This document shows, in pieces, positions 1-10,229 of a stretch of 64,000 nucleotides of DNA (positions are counted from its first letter, which is position 1; each line of letters starts with the position of its first letter). The position numbers were made by a program, and so were the translations under genes. The DNA comes from Hymenopus coronatus. Taxonomy: Eukaryota; Arthropoda; Insecta; Mantodea; Hymenopodidae. The notes beneath the pieces are model-generated. The model made no database searches, was not told the DNA's origin, and saw only the letters and a list, made by a program, of their open reading frames with translations. The stretch is taken from contig CM060895.1 in the NCBI GenBank assembly GCA_030762935.1, forward strand, positions 73,639,001 to 73,703,000, read 5' to 3'.

Positions 1-594
1 AGAAACGTATAAGTATTTTAAAGCTTAAACCAATAACAAGGAACATCTCCTATTCGGTCAACTCCACGAAAAACCGGCACATAACAAATTGTGTGTTTTA
101 AGGAGTTCTACATTTTTTGATAAGTAAGGCTTTTGTCTGTCTCTTATGGTTTGCCGGTTATTGAACATTCCGAAAAATTCATCCGGAATAAAGATGTCTT
201 CAGAGGCTATTCCCAGAAAATTCAAGATATATGTTTTATTAGTCATGTCAATAACTCTTATATACGATATTTTAATCAAAATCGTTAGAGCCATTTTTCA
301 GAAAAGCACAATTTTCAAAAAATTTTCCATGTAAATGGTAATTAGGGGGCGGGGGATATTCTTGAAAATCTTCGTGTCGTATCCTTGGAAGATACTGAAC
401 TTAAATATCAAGTTTGGTGTTTAACGGACTTTTCGTTTTTGAGCTATGCTGCCCACACACACGCACACACGGACATTTTTCTAAAAATGCTCTCAAAACA
501 TATATTTCCGGTGAAGTCCCTGTATCGAGTTTTTGGTGCAATACAATACATACTCTATACACTATGTACATAGTACGTATACAGAAAGTAAAAA
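1..594 (+). repeat. Fam-1 dispersed repeat, cut by the window start
   Basis: Right two thirds of a Fam-1 copy. It shows the hallmark blocks in order: CTTCAGAGGCTATTCCCAGA, ATTTTAATCAAAATCG, TCCATGTAAA, CCTTGGAAGATACT, a CA-rich stretch near 453-472, the palindrome core ACTATGTACATAGT at about 561-574, and the terminal AGAAAGTAAAAA. The family is recognised only by comparison with the other copies in this window. It has no coding capacity. Confidence 0.85.
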
Positions 595-644
595 CTGGTG
601 ATGGTTTTGAAATTCAGTTAGTTCTCTTTGGACGAATAAAAAAA

Positions 645-1417
645 TCTGACTCCATTCATATGACTTTCTCAAACTGTTTTATAAATAAACTTCGCTTACA
701 AAAGGTTATTCTTTTACCTACGTCAAGCTAATAGAGATAAACTTAGCAGAATCTGTCTTGCTACTTGCTTCTCTGCGAGTACACAGAAGTGACATAAAGG
801 AATATACTAGGCTAAAACGGTCAAACCTTTTAAAAGTCGCTATGTGAAATAATAAAAATTCGGTTCGCTTTGCATGGACTGCAGTTAAACAGAGACGAAG
901 TGAAAGGTGGCTTCCTGTTTTGAGGAGAGTTAACGAGTTCAAAATGGAAACCAATAACAAGAAATATCTCGAAAGCGGTCAACTCTACAAGAAAAAAGTA
1001 TATGACATAAATAATGTATTTTAACGCGATCTACGTTATTTTTGTTTATTTTTTTTCTTAATGTTTTTGTCTCTCTTACGGTTTATCTAGAATAAAAAAG
1101 GTTTTCATAGCCTATTCCCAGATAATTCAAGAATTGCATTTTATTTGTGATGTAAATAAATTTAAAACGGTATTTTAATCAAAATTGTTAGCCATTTTAG
1201 AGAAAAACAAAATGTTCCAACTTCTTTTCCATGTAAAAGGTAGTTTAGGTTGGGGGATTTTCTTGAAAATTTTCGTGTGGCATCTTTGGAAGATACTAAA
1301 CATAAATACCAAGTTTGGTATTTAACGGCATTTTCGTCTTGGAGCCATGGTGTCTTCGTGCACACACGGACCTTTTTTTAAAAATGCTTTTTCTGGACTC
1401 AGTAAACCTCAAAACAA
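645..1417 (+). repeat. Fam-1 copy, 3' end replaced by a foldback insertion
   Basis: Begins TCTGACTCCATTCATATGACTTTCTC after a run of A, only about 50 bp after the previous Fam-1 copy. All internal blocks are present up to CCTCAAAAC. The last ~100 bp, including the terminal palindrome, are missing because a tRNA-armed repeat follows. Confidence 0.8.
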
Positions 1418-1612
1418 ATTCAATGCCATAGCCGGAATTTGAGCAACGGATCTGCCGATCTCTAGCCGTTGCTCAGCCACTGAGCTACCATGGCATGTTG
1501 CAACATGCCATGGTAGCTCAAATCCCAGCTATGGCATTGAATTTTTCAGTCTGACTCTACATATCCAACTCCTGTCCTACACACAGCTTGTGTGAAAAAA
1601 CAATTAAATCAA
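1418..1612. repeat. tRNA-armed foldback (tFB), internally collapsed
   Basis: Two inverted tRNA-like arms meet head to head. The left arm is the complement of a tRNA-like head plus CATTGAATT; the right arm has the same head with its anticodon part deleted, followed by TTTTCAGTCTGACTCTAC and CACACAGCTTGTGTGAAAA. The centre, 1481-1520, is a perfect 40-bp palindrome beginning TGAGCTACCATGGCATGTTG. The arms match the other tFB copies at 22834 and 35835. Confidence 0.8.
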
Positions 1613-1868
1613 TATGGTATTTTAATCAAAATCGACAACAAATCTATTTTTCAGAAAATCGAAATGTTCCAACATTTTTTCTTGTCTCTTTTTTGGAAGA
1701 TTTGAATTAAAATACCTTCCAAGCTTGGTATTTAACCTACTTTTTGCTTTGAGTCATGCTATGCACGCACAGAGCTTTTTCTGAATTTTATTAAGGGACC
1801 TCAATAAATAAATCTCAAATTTAAGTTTTGCCGGAATGCAATACTTTCTCTACGTTCTAAAATAAAAA
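1613..1868 (+). repeat. Fam-1 3' fragment
   Basis: Starts inside the element at GGTATTTTAATCAAAATCG, a block already present in the copy to the left, so it is a separate copy rather than the continuation of that one. It ends near TTTCTCTACGTTC...AAAATAAAAATG and is strongly diverged. Confidence 0.65.
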
Positions 1869-1984
1869 TGCACAATACTCTAACAGCTGACAAGATAGCC
1901 CCCATCAATGTCAGAATGTTTTATGATGGCAGAGAAAAGCTCCTCTTGTTCATGGTTGGGGGGAGGGAGAGAGCAGATGAAACA

Positions 1985-2250
1985 ATAAACAAAACGAGAG
2001 TTGGTTTATTCTCGATGTTTGAAACCGACATTCACGTTCAGTAATGGTCTGATGGTTCGATGTAAGCAAAACGAGAGTTGGTTCAGTGTTTGAAACCGAC
2101 ATTCATGTTAAGTAATCGTCTGATGGTTCGATGTAAGCAAAACGAGAGTTGGTTCAGTGTTTGAAACCGACATTCATGTTAAGTAATCGTCTGATGGTTC
2201 GATGTAAGCAAAACGAGAGTTGGTTTATTCTTAATGTTTGAAACCAAGTC
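1985..2250. repeat. 71-bp tandem repeat array (about 3.5 units)
   Basis: ACGAGAGTTGGTT recurs with its C at 1995, 2072, 2143 and 2214, giving spacings of 77, 71 and 71 bp. The two middle units are almost identical. The first and last units share a TTTATTCT variant after GTTGGT. Each unit holds TTTGAAACCGACATTCA and CTGATGGTTCGATGTAAGC. No ORF or known satellite is recognised. Confidence 0.9.
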
Positions 2251-2578
2251 CATATTGTTTTTTGATTTTTTCTCGTGTAAACTTACACTAACAAACGTGA
2301 ATAGAAAATTAAAATTTAATATTAATCTTTAGTAATAGGCATAGAACAGTTGTATGAGTACAACAATGCAGATTTTCTTTTCTATCAAATGAATACGAAG
2401 AATGTATAATATAACAATTATAGTTTTCAAAGGGAGAAGATCGAAAGTGAATTTTATAGAGCAAAATTGTTTTATTCAAACTAATTATGTGTTTAATATA
2501 AGAGAGCAATAAATGAAACAAACAATTGTAATACAGTATATAGGTACGTCATGCATACCAATAGTTATTTCGTTTCAT

Positions 2579-3404
2579 CTCTACAGAAGGTATTGTATTT
2601 CATCCAAAAATTCGATACCGAGATTTAACCAGAAATACATGTTGTTGTTTTTTTTTTTCTTTTTTTTTTTAAAGGTGCATATGTGTCTGTGACCACGATA
2701 ACACAAAACGAAGTCGGAAAAATACCAAACTTGGTATTTAAGTTTAATATCTTCCAGGGATGCGACAAGAAGATTTCGAAGAAAATCCTCCCACCTCATA
2801 CTATTTATACGCAAAAAAAAAAAAAAATAGAAAATTTTGATTTTCTCAAAAATGGCTCTAACAATTTTGATTAAAATAATGTATATTAAGATTATTAAAG
2901 TCGAATAAAATCTACATCTTGAATTTTCTGGGAATAGCCTCAGAACAAATTTTCAACTTATTCTGGATGAATTTGGCTGAATTTTGCATTAGTGTTAAAC
3001 CGTAAGAGATAGATAAAAATTCATCACATAAAAAAATGTAAATCTCGAAAAGCACACAACTTATGCCATACACATTTTCGTCGTGGAGTTGACCATTTTT
3101 TAAATATTCCTTCTTATTGGTTTCAGTTTCAAAATTACTTAAATTTTTCTCATACGGGAATTTGTAAATTGCAGACAATGCATAGAAACGGACTTCAACC
3201 ATATGACAACAGCTTTTAAAAGATTTTACTATTACTTTAGCCTAATATATTCCTTCTCCCTTCTATTTACAAAGAAGCAATTAATAAAGACAATTTCTGT
3301 TAATGCTTATCTCGATTAGCATGAAGCAGATAGAAGAACAATGTTTTAACAGCATTTGTTACAGAGATGTAGAGAAACTTGTGCGAATGGAACACGTATT
3401 TTTT
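2579..3404 (-). repeat. Fam-1 copy, near full length
   Basis: Read left to right this is the complement orientation: CTCTACAGAAGGTATTG, ATTCGATACCGAGATT, a T run, CCAAACTTGGTATTTAAG, TCTTCCAGGGATGCGAC, GGCTCTAACAATTTTGAT, TTTTCTGGGAATAGCCTC, then AGATGTAGAGAAACTTGTGCG and AACACGTATTTTTT. About 825 bp long. The outer arm of the terminal palindrome is eroded. Confidence 0.85.
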
Positions 3405-4004
3405 ATTTCTCCTGGCCGTACAAAACGAACAATTTTTTCACATAGCAACCGATTTGACTATCGCTTAAACCTGGCGTGTTTATCTTACTTCCCTTATACT
3501 TAGAAGGAAAAAAATATGCCATTTCTGATAATATTTATCTCTTTTACCTCGATGTAAATAAAGGAACAATCGTTTGTAAAAATAGTCATATAAATGGAAG
3601 GCATCATCTTTTTTTATTACTTTCTACAACTGTATTGTCGTTTGAATATTGGGAACACTTCTTATTTAGGGTACTTTTTCATCACCGCCATCATCAATAA
3701 CATTAGATACAACCTGGGAAAATGAGCTTGCCCGACTGTATTATTTATACCTGCGTAGCAATAACGCGATCAGAAATATTGATGCCTCGTCCAACATGGT
3801 TGCTGGTTTGTGTTGCGAACTAGGATACAGCAGACAGAAGTCATTCATAATATATTATATGTTTCATCACGCCATGTTTGTATTTCCCAGAGAGGTGAAA
3901 TTTCTAATTTGTAATTTCGTCACTGTGAGATAAGCTCTCGCCCACACATGGCAGCATATATCATGACTTGAAGACGTGAAAATGATGGAATTTTGTCCAG
4001 AGAC
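3405..4004. other. Unassigned AT-rich stretch
   Basis: No repeat shared with the rest of the window and no convincing coding frame. Only short incidental ORFs are present, such as one at 3476-3700 that lacks recognisable motifs. Confidence 0.5.
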
Positions 4005-4112
4005 CTTTTTACGTCTGAAAAAAATTCATCCCTCTTCGCCGGGATTGAACCCGTAACCTTGGGTACTATTGTATCGCAGTTGTATCCCCAGCTCTGACGT
4101 TTTGTAAGCTAA
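4005..4112 (-). repeat. tSINE-A relic (tRNA-derived head)
   Basis: On the minus strand a tRNA-like sequence contains CCCAAGGTTACGGGTTCAAT (B box GGTTCAATCCC), followed by GATGAATTTTTTTCAGACGT. This is the same layout as the intact tSINE-A at 14471, diverged, and its 3' half is missing. Confidence 0.65.
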
Positions 4113-4120
4113 AGAAAGAG

Positions 4121-4139
4121 GAATAATAATATTATAAAA

Positions 4140-4172
<33 letters not shown>

Positions 4173-4175
4173 ATA
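4121..4175. repeat. (AAT)n microsatellite
   Basis: A run of AAT/ATT trinucleotides with minor interruptions. Confidence 0.9.
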
Positions 4176-4910
4176 ATGTTTCTACAGGGGCATACACAAA
4201 TGGAGAAAAAAAAAAAACTAACCGCGGAGGGTGACTATATTATATTAGCCTCAACAACATAGCGCATAAATTAATATATTTCGCAAATGTGGGGACCAGA
4301 AAAATTTAACATTAATGAGAATACGCGTTACCGAAAAAACGAAGAATTGAGCTAAATATTAATGGGCAAAGTTCGGTGCCTAAATATGTAACGTATCTAT
4401 ACGAAAAACGAAGATAAATGACGTTCAAATGCATTTCTTTTTCGTTCGCGTTTCTACACTTCACCGTTAAGATAGCGCGTTTCATTGTGTAGCGAAAAAA
4501 AAACTGGATTCCGTGCACAAATGCTAGCTTGACATTTCAGATTTATGTGAGAACGGTTTTAAAGCAGCGTTTAATATTACTTTTTATTTACATAAAGAGA
4601 CATAGAGACCAATTTTAGAGCATTTAGAGAGAAACCCCGACCCTTAAGGCTGAAGCCAAGCACCATTCGTCTTCTTAAATCGCTCGGACTGCAGTTAAGA
4701 AAGCTGTAGTTTTAATCTCGGAAGATCGATGGGCTTGGGGAAACTTGGTGCAAGGCTTGAGGCTTCCCCTTTCAAGGATATTGCGACTCAAGTCGAGAAA
4801 GTAGACGAATGGCCATAGATTACCAAAAGTTTTAAAATCCATCCCCGTTTTCTTTCCATTGTGTTTCTAATTTTCTTTTTTTTTTTTTTTTTTTTTTTTT
4901 CTTTCTGTAT
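4176..4910. other. Unassigned stretch ending in a poly-T tract
   Basis: No recognisable gene. A minus-strand ORF of 68 codons at 4312-4518 has no known motif. A T run of over 20 bases at about 4877-4900 directly abuts the mariner terminus. Confidence 0.5.
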
Positions 4911-5845
4911 TACGAGGGGCACATTTACATTTTGCGCCTAATAAAAAACAAAACAGAACAACTGTCTTTCAAAATTGCTTTATTCTTTCTCGAAATATTC
5001 TCCTTTATGGTCAATGCACTTTTGCATGCGTTCGAACCATTTATCTACCATTTTTTTCCAATCTGCTTCAGACATCTCCAAAACATGGTTTTTGAGCGCA
5101 TCAACGGCTTCTTCTGCCGACGAAAATCTTTGTCCACGCATTTTATCATTGATGTTCGGGAACAAAAAGAAATCACAAATAAGGACTGTAAGGCGGACGA
5201 GTCTTCAAATTATCGGTTGTTAGATGAGTGTGTGAGCGCTCGCATTGTCTTGATTGATCCTATGACATTTGTTTCTTTTCCTTATTTCACCGAAGACTTT
5301 CCGCAAACAAATGGTTGTGTACCAATCTGGATTACCGTTTTACGTTCCTCTAAAGACACTGTTGTCACATAGCCAGTTTTTTTCTGTAAAACTGTTTCTG
5401 TTTCGATGTGCTTCGAGTACGAATAACTTTTGTTCGATTTAGTTCATCTTAAAACAACCATGGATCCATGATTCGTCATCTGTTACAATCTTATATACGT
5501 CTTTTGAAGCCCACTACTGTGTTTCTTGAGCATTTGTGTGCACCAATCGACACTAGCATTACTTTGAGATTGTGTCAAATTATGTGGAATTCAACGAGAG
5601 CAAAACTTTTTCACGCCTAGATGATCATGTAATATTTTATAAATTCTAGACGCAACCCCTAATGCCTAGGGTTGCCTCTGTCTCACAATATGTGGCATGA
5701 TCTTGCTCTATCAATTTTTGTACAGCATCAATGTATTCTGGCACAGCTGATTTTGGACAACCTTCATGAATTTCGTCAGTCAGCGAACGGCGGCCACAAT
5801 AAAACTCGTTATACCAGCGTTTCACAGTGGCAAAGGAGTAAGTTT
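4911..5845 (-). pseudogene. Mariner-family transposase relic
   Basis: The low-coordinate end starts with TACGAGGGGCA, a mariner-like terminal inverted repeat. On the minus strand a broken transposase can be followed: a KRWYNEF...GRRSL segment of the second helix-turn-helix near 5835, a catalytic-core motif QDNASAHT near 5231-5255, a degraded PYSP segment, then DFFLFPNINDKMRGQRFSS and a C-terminus WFERMQKCIDHKGEYFEK ending at about 4980. The frame changes several times and carries stops, so the gene is dead. The N-terminal HTH and the second TIR are absent, so the relic is 5'-truncated. The family would normally encode about 340 residues catalysing cut-and-paste transposition. Motif order and spacing make the family call safe; the subfamily is not determined. 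Confidence 0.85.
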
Positions 5846-6104
5846 ATTAATACACTCGACTTGATATTAAAGTAACTGTAAACAACACAAATAATGCTCC
5901 ATTGACAAAATACCTGAGGTAAGTTAAGGTGCACAATGTCAAACTTCCTCAGCAATTTATATTGTATCTTCATATGAAAAATAAACCTGTCTGTTGCGAC
6001 TAGAGACTGGACTTTAAAGGGAAGAGTTTTAACACAAAAAAAGGAATATTATTTCTAAAAATAGATAAAAAGGGATATTAAAGTATGTACGTTTTAGGTA
6101 TTTA

Positions 6105-6250
6105 AGTATTGTGAGAAATTATAAAAGAAAGTATGATAGTCAAAAATGGGAAGATGTGAAAAATGTGTTGGAGGAAGTGCTAATTGGACAGATGGGATAT
6201 GAGAAACACTTTTGGCATTCCTCAGTGAACCTTGGAGACAGAGCCACAAA
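6105..6250 (+). pseudogene. Pipsqueak-type HTH fragment (pogo/Tigger-like relic)
   Basis: The plus-strand translation NYKRKYDSQKWEDVKNVLEE followed by VLIGQMGYEK resembles the start of a psq-type DNA-binding helix-turn-helix as found in pogo/Tigger transposases and insect Pipsqueak proteins (basic YKRK, then W..D..K.ALE.V..G.MGY.KA). After a one-base frame slip it continues LLAFLSEPWRQSHKK, matching the usual second half of the HTH. It stops after about 45 residues and runs into a truncated Fam-1 copy. It is either a transposase relic or a decayed exon; no other psq-protein parts are seen nearby. Confidence 0.5.
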
Positions 6251-6274
6251 AAGTAAAACGTGGGGCACAATAGT

Positions 6275-6607
6275 ACACAATATTTTAATGAAAATCATTA
6301 GAGCCATTTTTGAGAAAATCGAAAATTTTTTCCATGTAAAGGGTATTTGTAGGTATTTGAAAAATTTTATGTCGTATATTTGAAAGACATTGAACTTAAA
6401 TACCACCAAGTTTGGTATTTAACAGACTTTTTGTTTTTGTGATGTGCGCGCACACACACATTCACATTTTTTAACATGTTTTTTTTTTTTTGATTCAGGG
6501 GGTCTTAAAACATATATTGCCAGTGAAATCTCAGTACTGAATTTTTGGGTGCAACACAATACCTACTCTATACACTATTTACATAATATATGTAGAGAAA
6601 GTAAAAA
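6275..6607 (+). repeat. Fam-1 3' part
   Basis: Starts at ATTTTAATGAAAATCATTAG and runs to ATGTAGAGAAAGTAAAAATTG. It contains GGTATTTAACAGACTTTTTG, a GCGCACACACA stretch and a poly-T. The left half is missing. Confidence 0.8.
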
Positions 6608-7202
6608 TTGACTTATATACCCCTATTAAGGCAACTTAAAAATATCATAGGACTGTAAAACCTTGCATATACATACAACAATGTATTTGAAAGTGTCTAT
6701 TATTTTCTCCCCCCAAAAAAGAATTATTAACTAAACATTTCCTATCTCTCAACTGAGTCTGGACGTATTCATATAAGAATGAATGTATTTGTGTGCTTAA
6801 TAGTATTAAACTGATAAAGTGTTAATAAAACCCAAAGTCCAGTAAGAATAAACCTGCAGGTATTTCTAAAGCAAACCTCCTGTTATCATTAAAGTTAATG
6901 GAGACTATATAAATGGAAGGGGAAAAAAAAAAAGAATATTGTTACTGAAAATGGCTGAAATGTTATGTATAAGCCCTTGAAATGATGTAGCATACTCATG
7001 ATTATACAGGTAGCACCATTCGATGAGGTTTGAAATTTAGTTGCACTGTTTATTTCTTTATGCAATCATTGTGTTACTCTGTTACACCATGGATTAACTA
7101 ACTGACTGCCTGCCTTCCCCACTTTCCTTACTGTCATTTTTTTTTTTTTTTTCTTAACATAAACTCGGCCACAAGGAGCTCAGACTATTACAGTTCTTGG
7201 CA

Positions 7203-7335
7203 GATCAAATAAAAATTCTTTTCTCGAATTCAGGGATCCTCAAAACATGTCTTTACTGTAAATCTTGGTATTCAAACTTTTGCCTGGAATGCAGTAAACT
7301 TCTTTACCTAACATGTATGTGGGATAGAAAGTAAA
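7203..7335 (+). repeat. Fam-1 3' terminal fragment
   Basis: Only the last ~130 bp is present: ATTCAGGGATCCTCAAAACATG, CTTGGTATTCAAACTTTTG and ATAGAAAGTAAAAG. Confidence 0.65.
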
Positions 7336-7884
7336 AGTATAAATTAATCTGCAATACATACAAATATTTGCAACAGTTCCATACTAGATGTTTACATCTG
7401 TTGACAAAGATTATTTTCTGCTCTTTTTAAACATTTATTTACAAGGTATATTAACTGAACCTTCGCATTCACTCTGTACAGAAAAAAAAGTTGCAAGGTT
7501 GAATTATATTTAAGAAAATCAATGCCATGGGTATAAGTAAAACTTTGGTTTCATGTTGAGACTTACTAATTATTTTATTATATTTCATTAAAATGCATTA
7601 TTTAAAAGTGTTTACACATATATCCCTCTCCAATCTTAATTTATTTAATCTGTTAATTATAACAGAACACAAGTTATTTAAGAAAAGAACTAGCTATTAC
7701 TTTGTTATTGTTTTACAACACTAATTAATTGCAGTACTTCTATTTCTCACATTAAAATATCAAACTCACTTTGCATCATCAGATATCCAAACTAACTGCC
7801 TGCATGCAACATGAATGAAGCATGTTGAATCATTTACTTGTCACTAATTTTCCTTTTGCTGTATTTCACAATATATACACTCAC
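7336..7884. other. Single-copy AT-rich DNA downstream of the Ser/Asp exon
   Basis: If the exon at 7885-8252 is genuine, this is intron on its 3' side. No further minus-strand exon could be supported here. Confidence 0.4.
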
Positions 7885-8252
7885 CTTCTGATTTAGATTC
7901 CTGTATGTGATTATTCATTGACCTTTTTCTTTTGTTTAAGTTTTTGGATAATTGACCTGATCTCTTCAGTTTTTCCTTTTTTGATTTCTTAGCTGTTGAT
8001 TCACCTTCACTTGATGAATCTGAAGATGATTCACTAGAGCTGGACGAATCAGAGGAACTGCTTGAAGAGTCACTGGAGCTTGAATCTGAAGAATCACTGG
8101 AGTCTGATGAGCTGGAATCACTTTCACTGTCACTGCTAGAACTACTGCTACTGCTGTCATCAGAACTGCTGGAGCCTTTCACGATGGTGGAATCATTCTT
8201 CTTTTTCTTCTTCTTTTTAGCCTCCACTATTTGCTTGTCTTGATTCTGCTGC
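7885..8252 (-). CDS. Internal exon of a Ser/Asp-rich, Lys-rich nuclear-type protein
   Basis: This is the best host-gene candidate in the window. On the minus strand a pyrimidine-rich tract ends TCTGATTTTAG just before the exon, and it closes with CAGAAG then GTGAGT, a strong donor site. The 368-bp exon is open throughout in one frame (upstream intron phase 2, downstream phase 1). The peptide reads QQNQDKQIVEA, a run of seven Lys, NDSTIVKG, about 60 residues of Ser with interspersed Asp/Glu, then KKSKKEKLKR, KRKRSMNNHIQESKSE. Lys tract, acidic Ser tract and KKRK-like basic segments are typical of nuclear or spliceosome-associated disordered proteins (FAM133- or SRRM-like composition); that is a compositional resemblance, not proof of homology. 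The Ser tract suits CK2-type phosphorylation. No flanking exon was identified. The open frame runs past the donor to a stop at 7844. Confidence 0.6.
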
Positions 8253-8448
8253 CTAAAATCAGAGGAAGAATATTTCTAAAATTTTTGCTGACCATTTATT
8301 AATTTTTTGTTTAATCAGAACTTGATACAAATGAACTTTTTTTTTTCTTGCCACAACGAAAAATAAAGATTGCTCATTTTGTCATTTAACACTAAAAAAT
8401 ACATAATTATAGAAACCATAGAAAATTCCTAACATTTCTAAAAAAAAA

Positions 8449-9247
8449 TCTTGTATTCCATTCACATAACTTTCCTCTCTTTACCTTTTCTCTGTAATGA
8501 ATTATTCTTACAAAAGCTTTTCTCCTATTTACTTCATCTTAATTGTGACAAACATTCACAGAAATAGTCTTATTACTTGGTCCCTTATAAGAAGAAGGGA
8601 AATAAAGGAATACACTATGTTAAAGCAATAGTCAAATTTTTTAAAAGCTATGTGATTGAAATTCGGTTCTCATTGCATCTGCAGGAAATGATAAATTTGC
8701 ACCTGAGAAAAGTTTAAGTATTTTAAAATTGAAAGCAATAACAAGGAATGTCTTTGAAATGGTTAACTCTTCAAAAAATGTGTACTACATAATTATGTGT
8801 TTTAATGGGATTTACATCTTTTGTAAGGTGTGTTATTGCCTATCTCTTAAGGTTCATGCAAAAGTTATCCAGAATGACAAATCTTCACAGACTATTCCCA
8901 AAAACGGCAAGGTTTATTTTATTTTTCATGTAAATATTTTTAATATACAGTATTTTGATAAAAGTCGTCATTTTTTAAAAAAATAAAAAACATTTAAATG
9001 TTTCCATGTAAAGGGTTGGGCAGATTTTCTTGAAAATCTTTGTGTCACTTCTTTGGAAGTTTCCGAAAAAAATCAGGTTTGGTACTTAATTGATTTTCCC
9101 TTTTTGAGTTATGTCCACCATGCATTTTATTCAGGAGTCCTCAAAACAGTATTTCCGGTGAAATCTCGGTATCAAAATGTTTATATAATACAATATTCTC
9201 ATGTATATATTATGTACATTGTACATACGTGCTAGAAAAAGTAAAAA
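8449..9247 (+). repeat. Fam-1 copy, near full length
   Basis: Starts ATCTTGTATTCCATTCACATAACTTTC and ends ATTGTACATACGTGCTAGAAAAAGTAAAAAT; about 800 bp. All internal blocks are present and the CA-rich part is deleted. Confidence 0.85.
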
Positions 9248-9305
9248 TAAATAACTACTTCAAAATTATGTGAAATATTGAAGAAAAGCATACTTTTTAT
9301 TTATT

Positions 9306-9565
9306 TTATTTATTTATTCTATTTTACACAAGTCATGTGCAGGACAAGAGTTGGAAAGGTACAGTCAGATGAGCAATATCATAACTGGGCTTAGAACCAT
9401 GGTTTCCATTCGGTTGTTCTTACCACCAACGGATCTACAATGATAACAGCCAAAATGATATGAAACTCCTCACTGACTGGAAAAAATGTCGTAAACCACC
9501 GGCCGGTAAACCACAAGAAGATCTTATGACGCACCCCAGCAGGACTTATAATGCCGTAAGTAGCT
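9306..9565. repeat. tRNA-armed foldback, degraded left arm and middle
   Basis: Left tail complement (TTTTACACAAGTCATGTGCAG, AAGAGTTGGAAAGG), a degraded complement of the tRNA-like head (GGGCTTAGAACCATGG), then the shared middle CACCCCAGCAGGACTTATAATGCCGTAAG. The last part matches the middle of the copy at 22834 (CAATGGCGACTTACAATGCTGTAAG). Confidence 0.6.
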
Positions 9566-9599
9566 TAAGTCCCATGTTTCATATTTTAACCAAGTTTAT

Positions 9600-9835
9600 C
9601 TCAAAATGAAATAGAACTTTATTTGTGGACACTCTTTAAATGCTGTAGTTCTAAATTGGGCATGAAAGACTGCTTAGTTTTGCTCAGAAGCCTCAGAGGC
9701 TTCAGTTCTTTTACGTGTCGTCGATTTACGGCACGTAAAAGAACCTCAAACCTGATAAGGAAGCCATTCTAGGATTTTTAACCCTGAAAAAAATTCATAA
9801 CCATCCTTCGGGTTTGACCTCAGGTATGCTAAATG
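9600..9835 (-). repeat. tSINE-A copy, rearranged
   Basis: Minus-strand tSINE-A: the 3' end (ATTTGTGGACACTCTTTAAATGC on the plus strand) and tail domain are followed by the head side (CCTGAAAAAAATTCATAACC). The CACGTAAAAGAAC domain is present twice in opposite orientation, at 9705-9717 and 9732-9744, giving a 13-bp perfect stem with a 14-base loop. Confidence 0.65.
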
Positions 9836-9903
9836 TCAAATTTCATTACATTAGGTTTGGCCTTCTTGGGTGAAAACATACAGATAATTTACGCCGAAAA
9901 AAA

Positions 9904-10228
9904 ATTCGGGGGATGGCGATAGTCAAATCTTTTAAAAGCTGGTTGCTAGGACGAAAAGAAAGACGACTTCCGGTCTGAGAAAAGTTCAAGTAGCTCAAAA
10001 TTGAAGCCAATAACATGGAATATCTCGGAATCGGTTCACTATTAAAAACATAATAATAAAAAATATATGATATTTTGTGTAATAAGTGTTTGTCTATCTC
10101 TTATGGTTTACCAGTTATACAAAAGTCATCCAGAATGAAGAGGTCTTCAGGATATACGTTTCGTTTGTTATTAAAATGTCTTACACATATGGCATTTTAA
10201 TAAAAATTGTTATTTTTTTTTTTTTTTT
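9904..10228 (+). repeat. Fam-1 internal fragment
   Basis: Runs from GGCGATAGTCAAATCTTTTAAAAGC to GGCATTTTAATAAAAATTG and stops at a poly-T run of about 18 bases. Both ends are missing. Confidence 0.75.
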
Positions 10229-10229
10229 T

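Noticed and set aside
1985..2250. Regular repeats as a CRISPR array
   Set aside because: The whole 71-bp unit repeats with no unique spacers, and the surrounding DNA is eukaryotic.
4877..4901. Poly-T as a LINE or SINE tail
   Set aside because: It abuts the mariner terminal repeat and has no matching retroposon body or target duplication.
4932..5372. 146-codon plus-strand ORF
   Set aside because: It is the antisense shadow of the mariner transposase relic.
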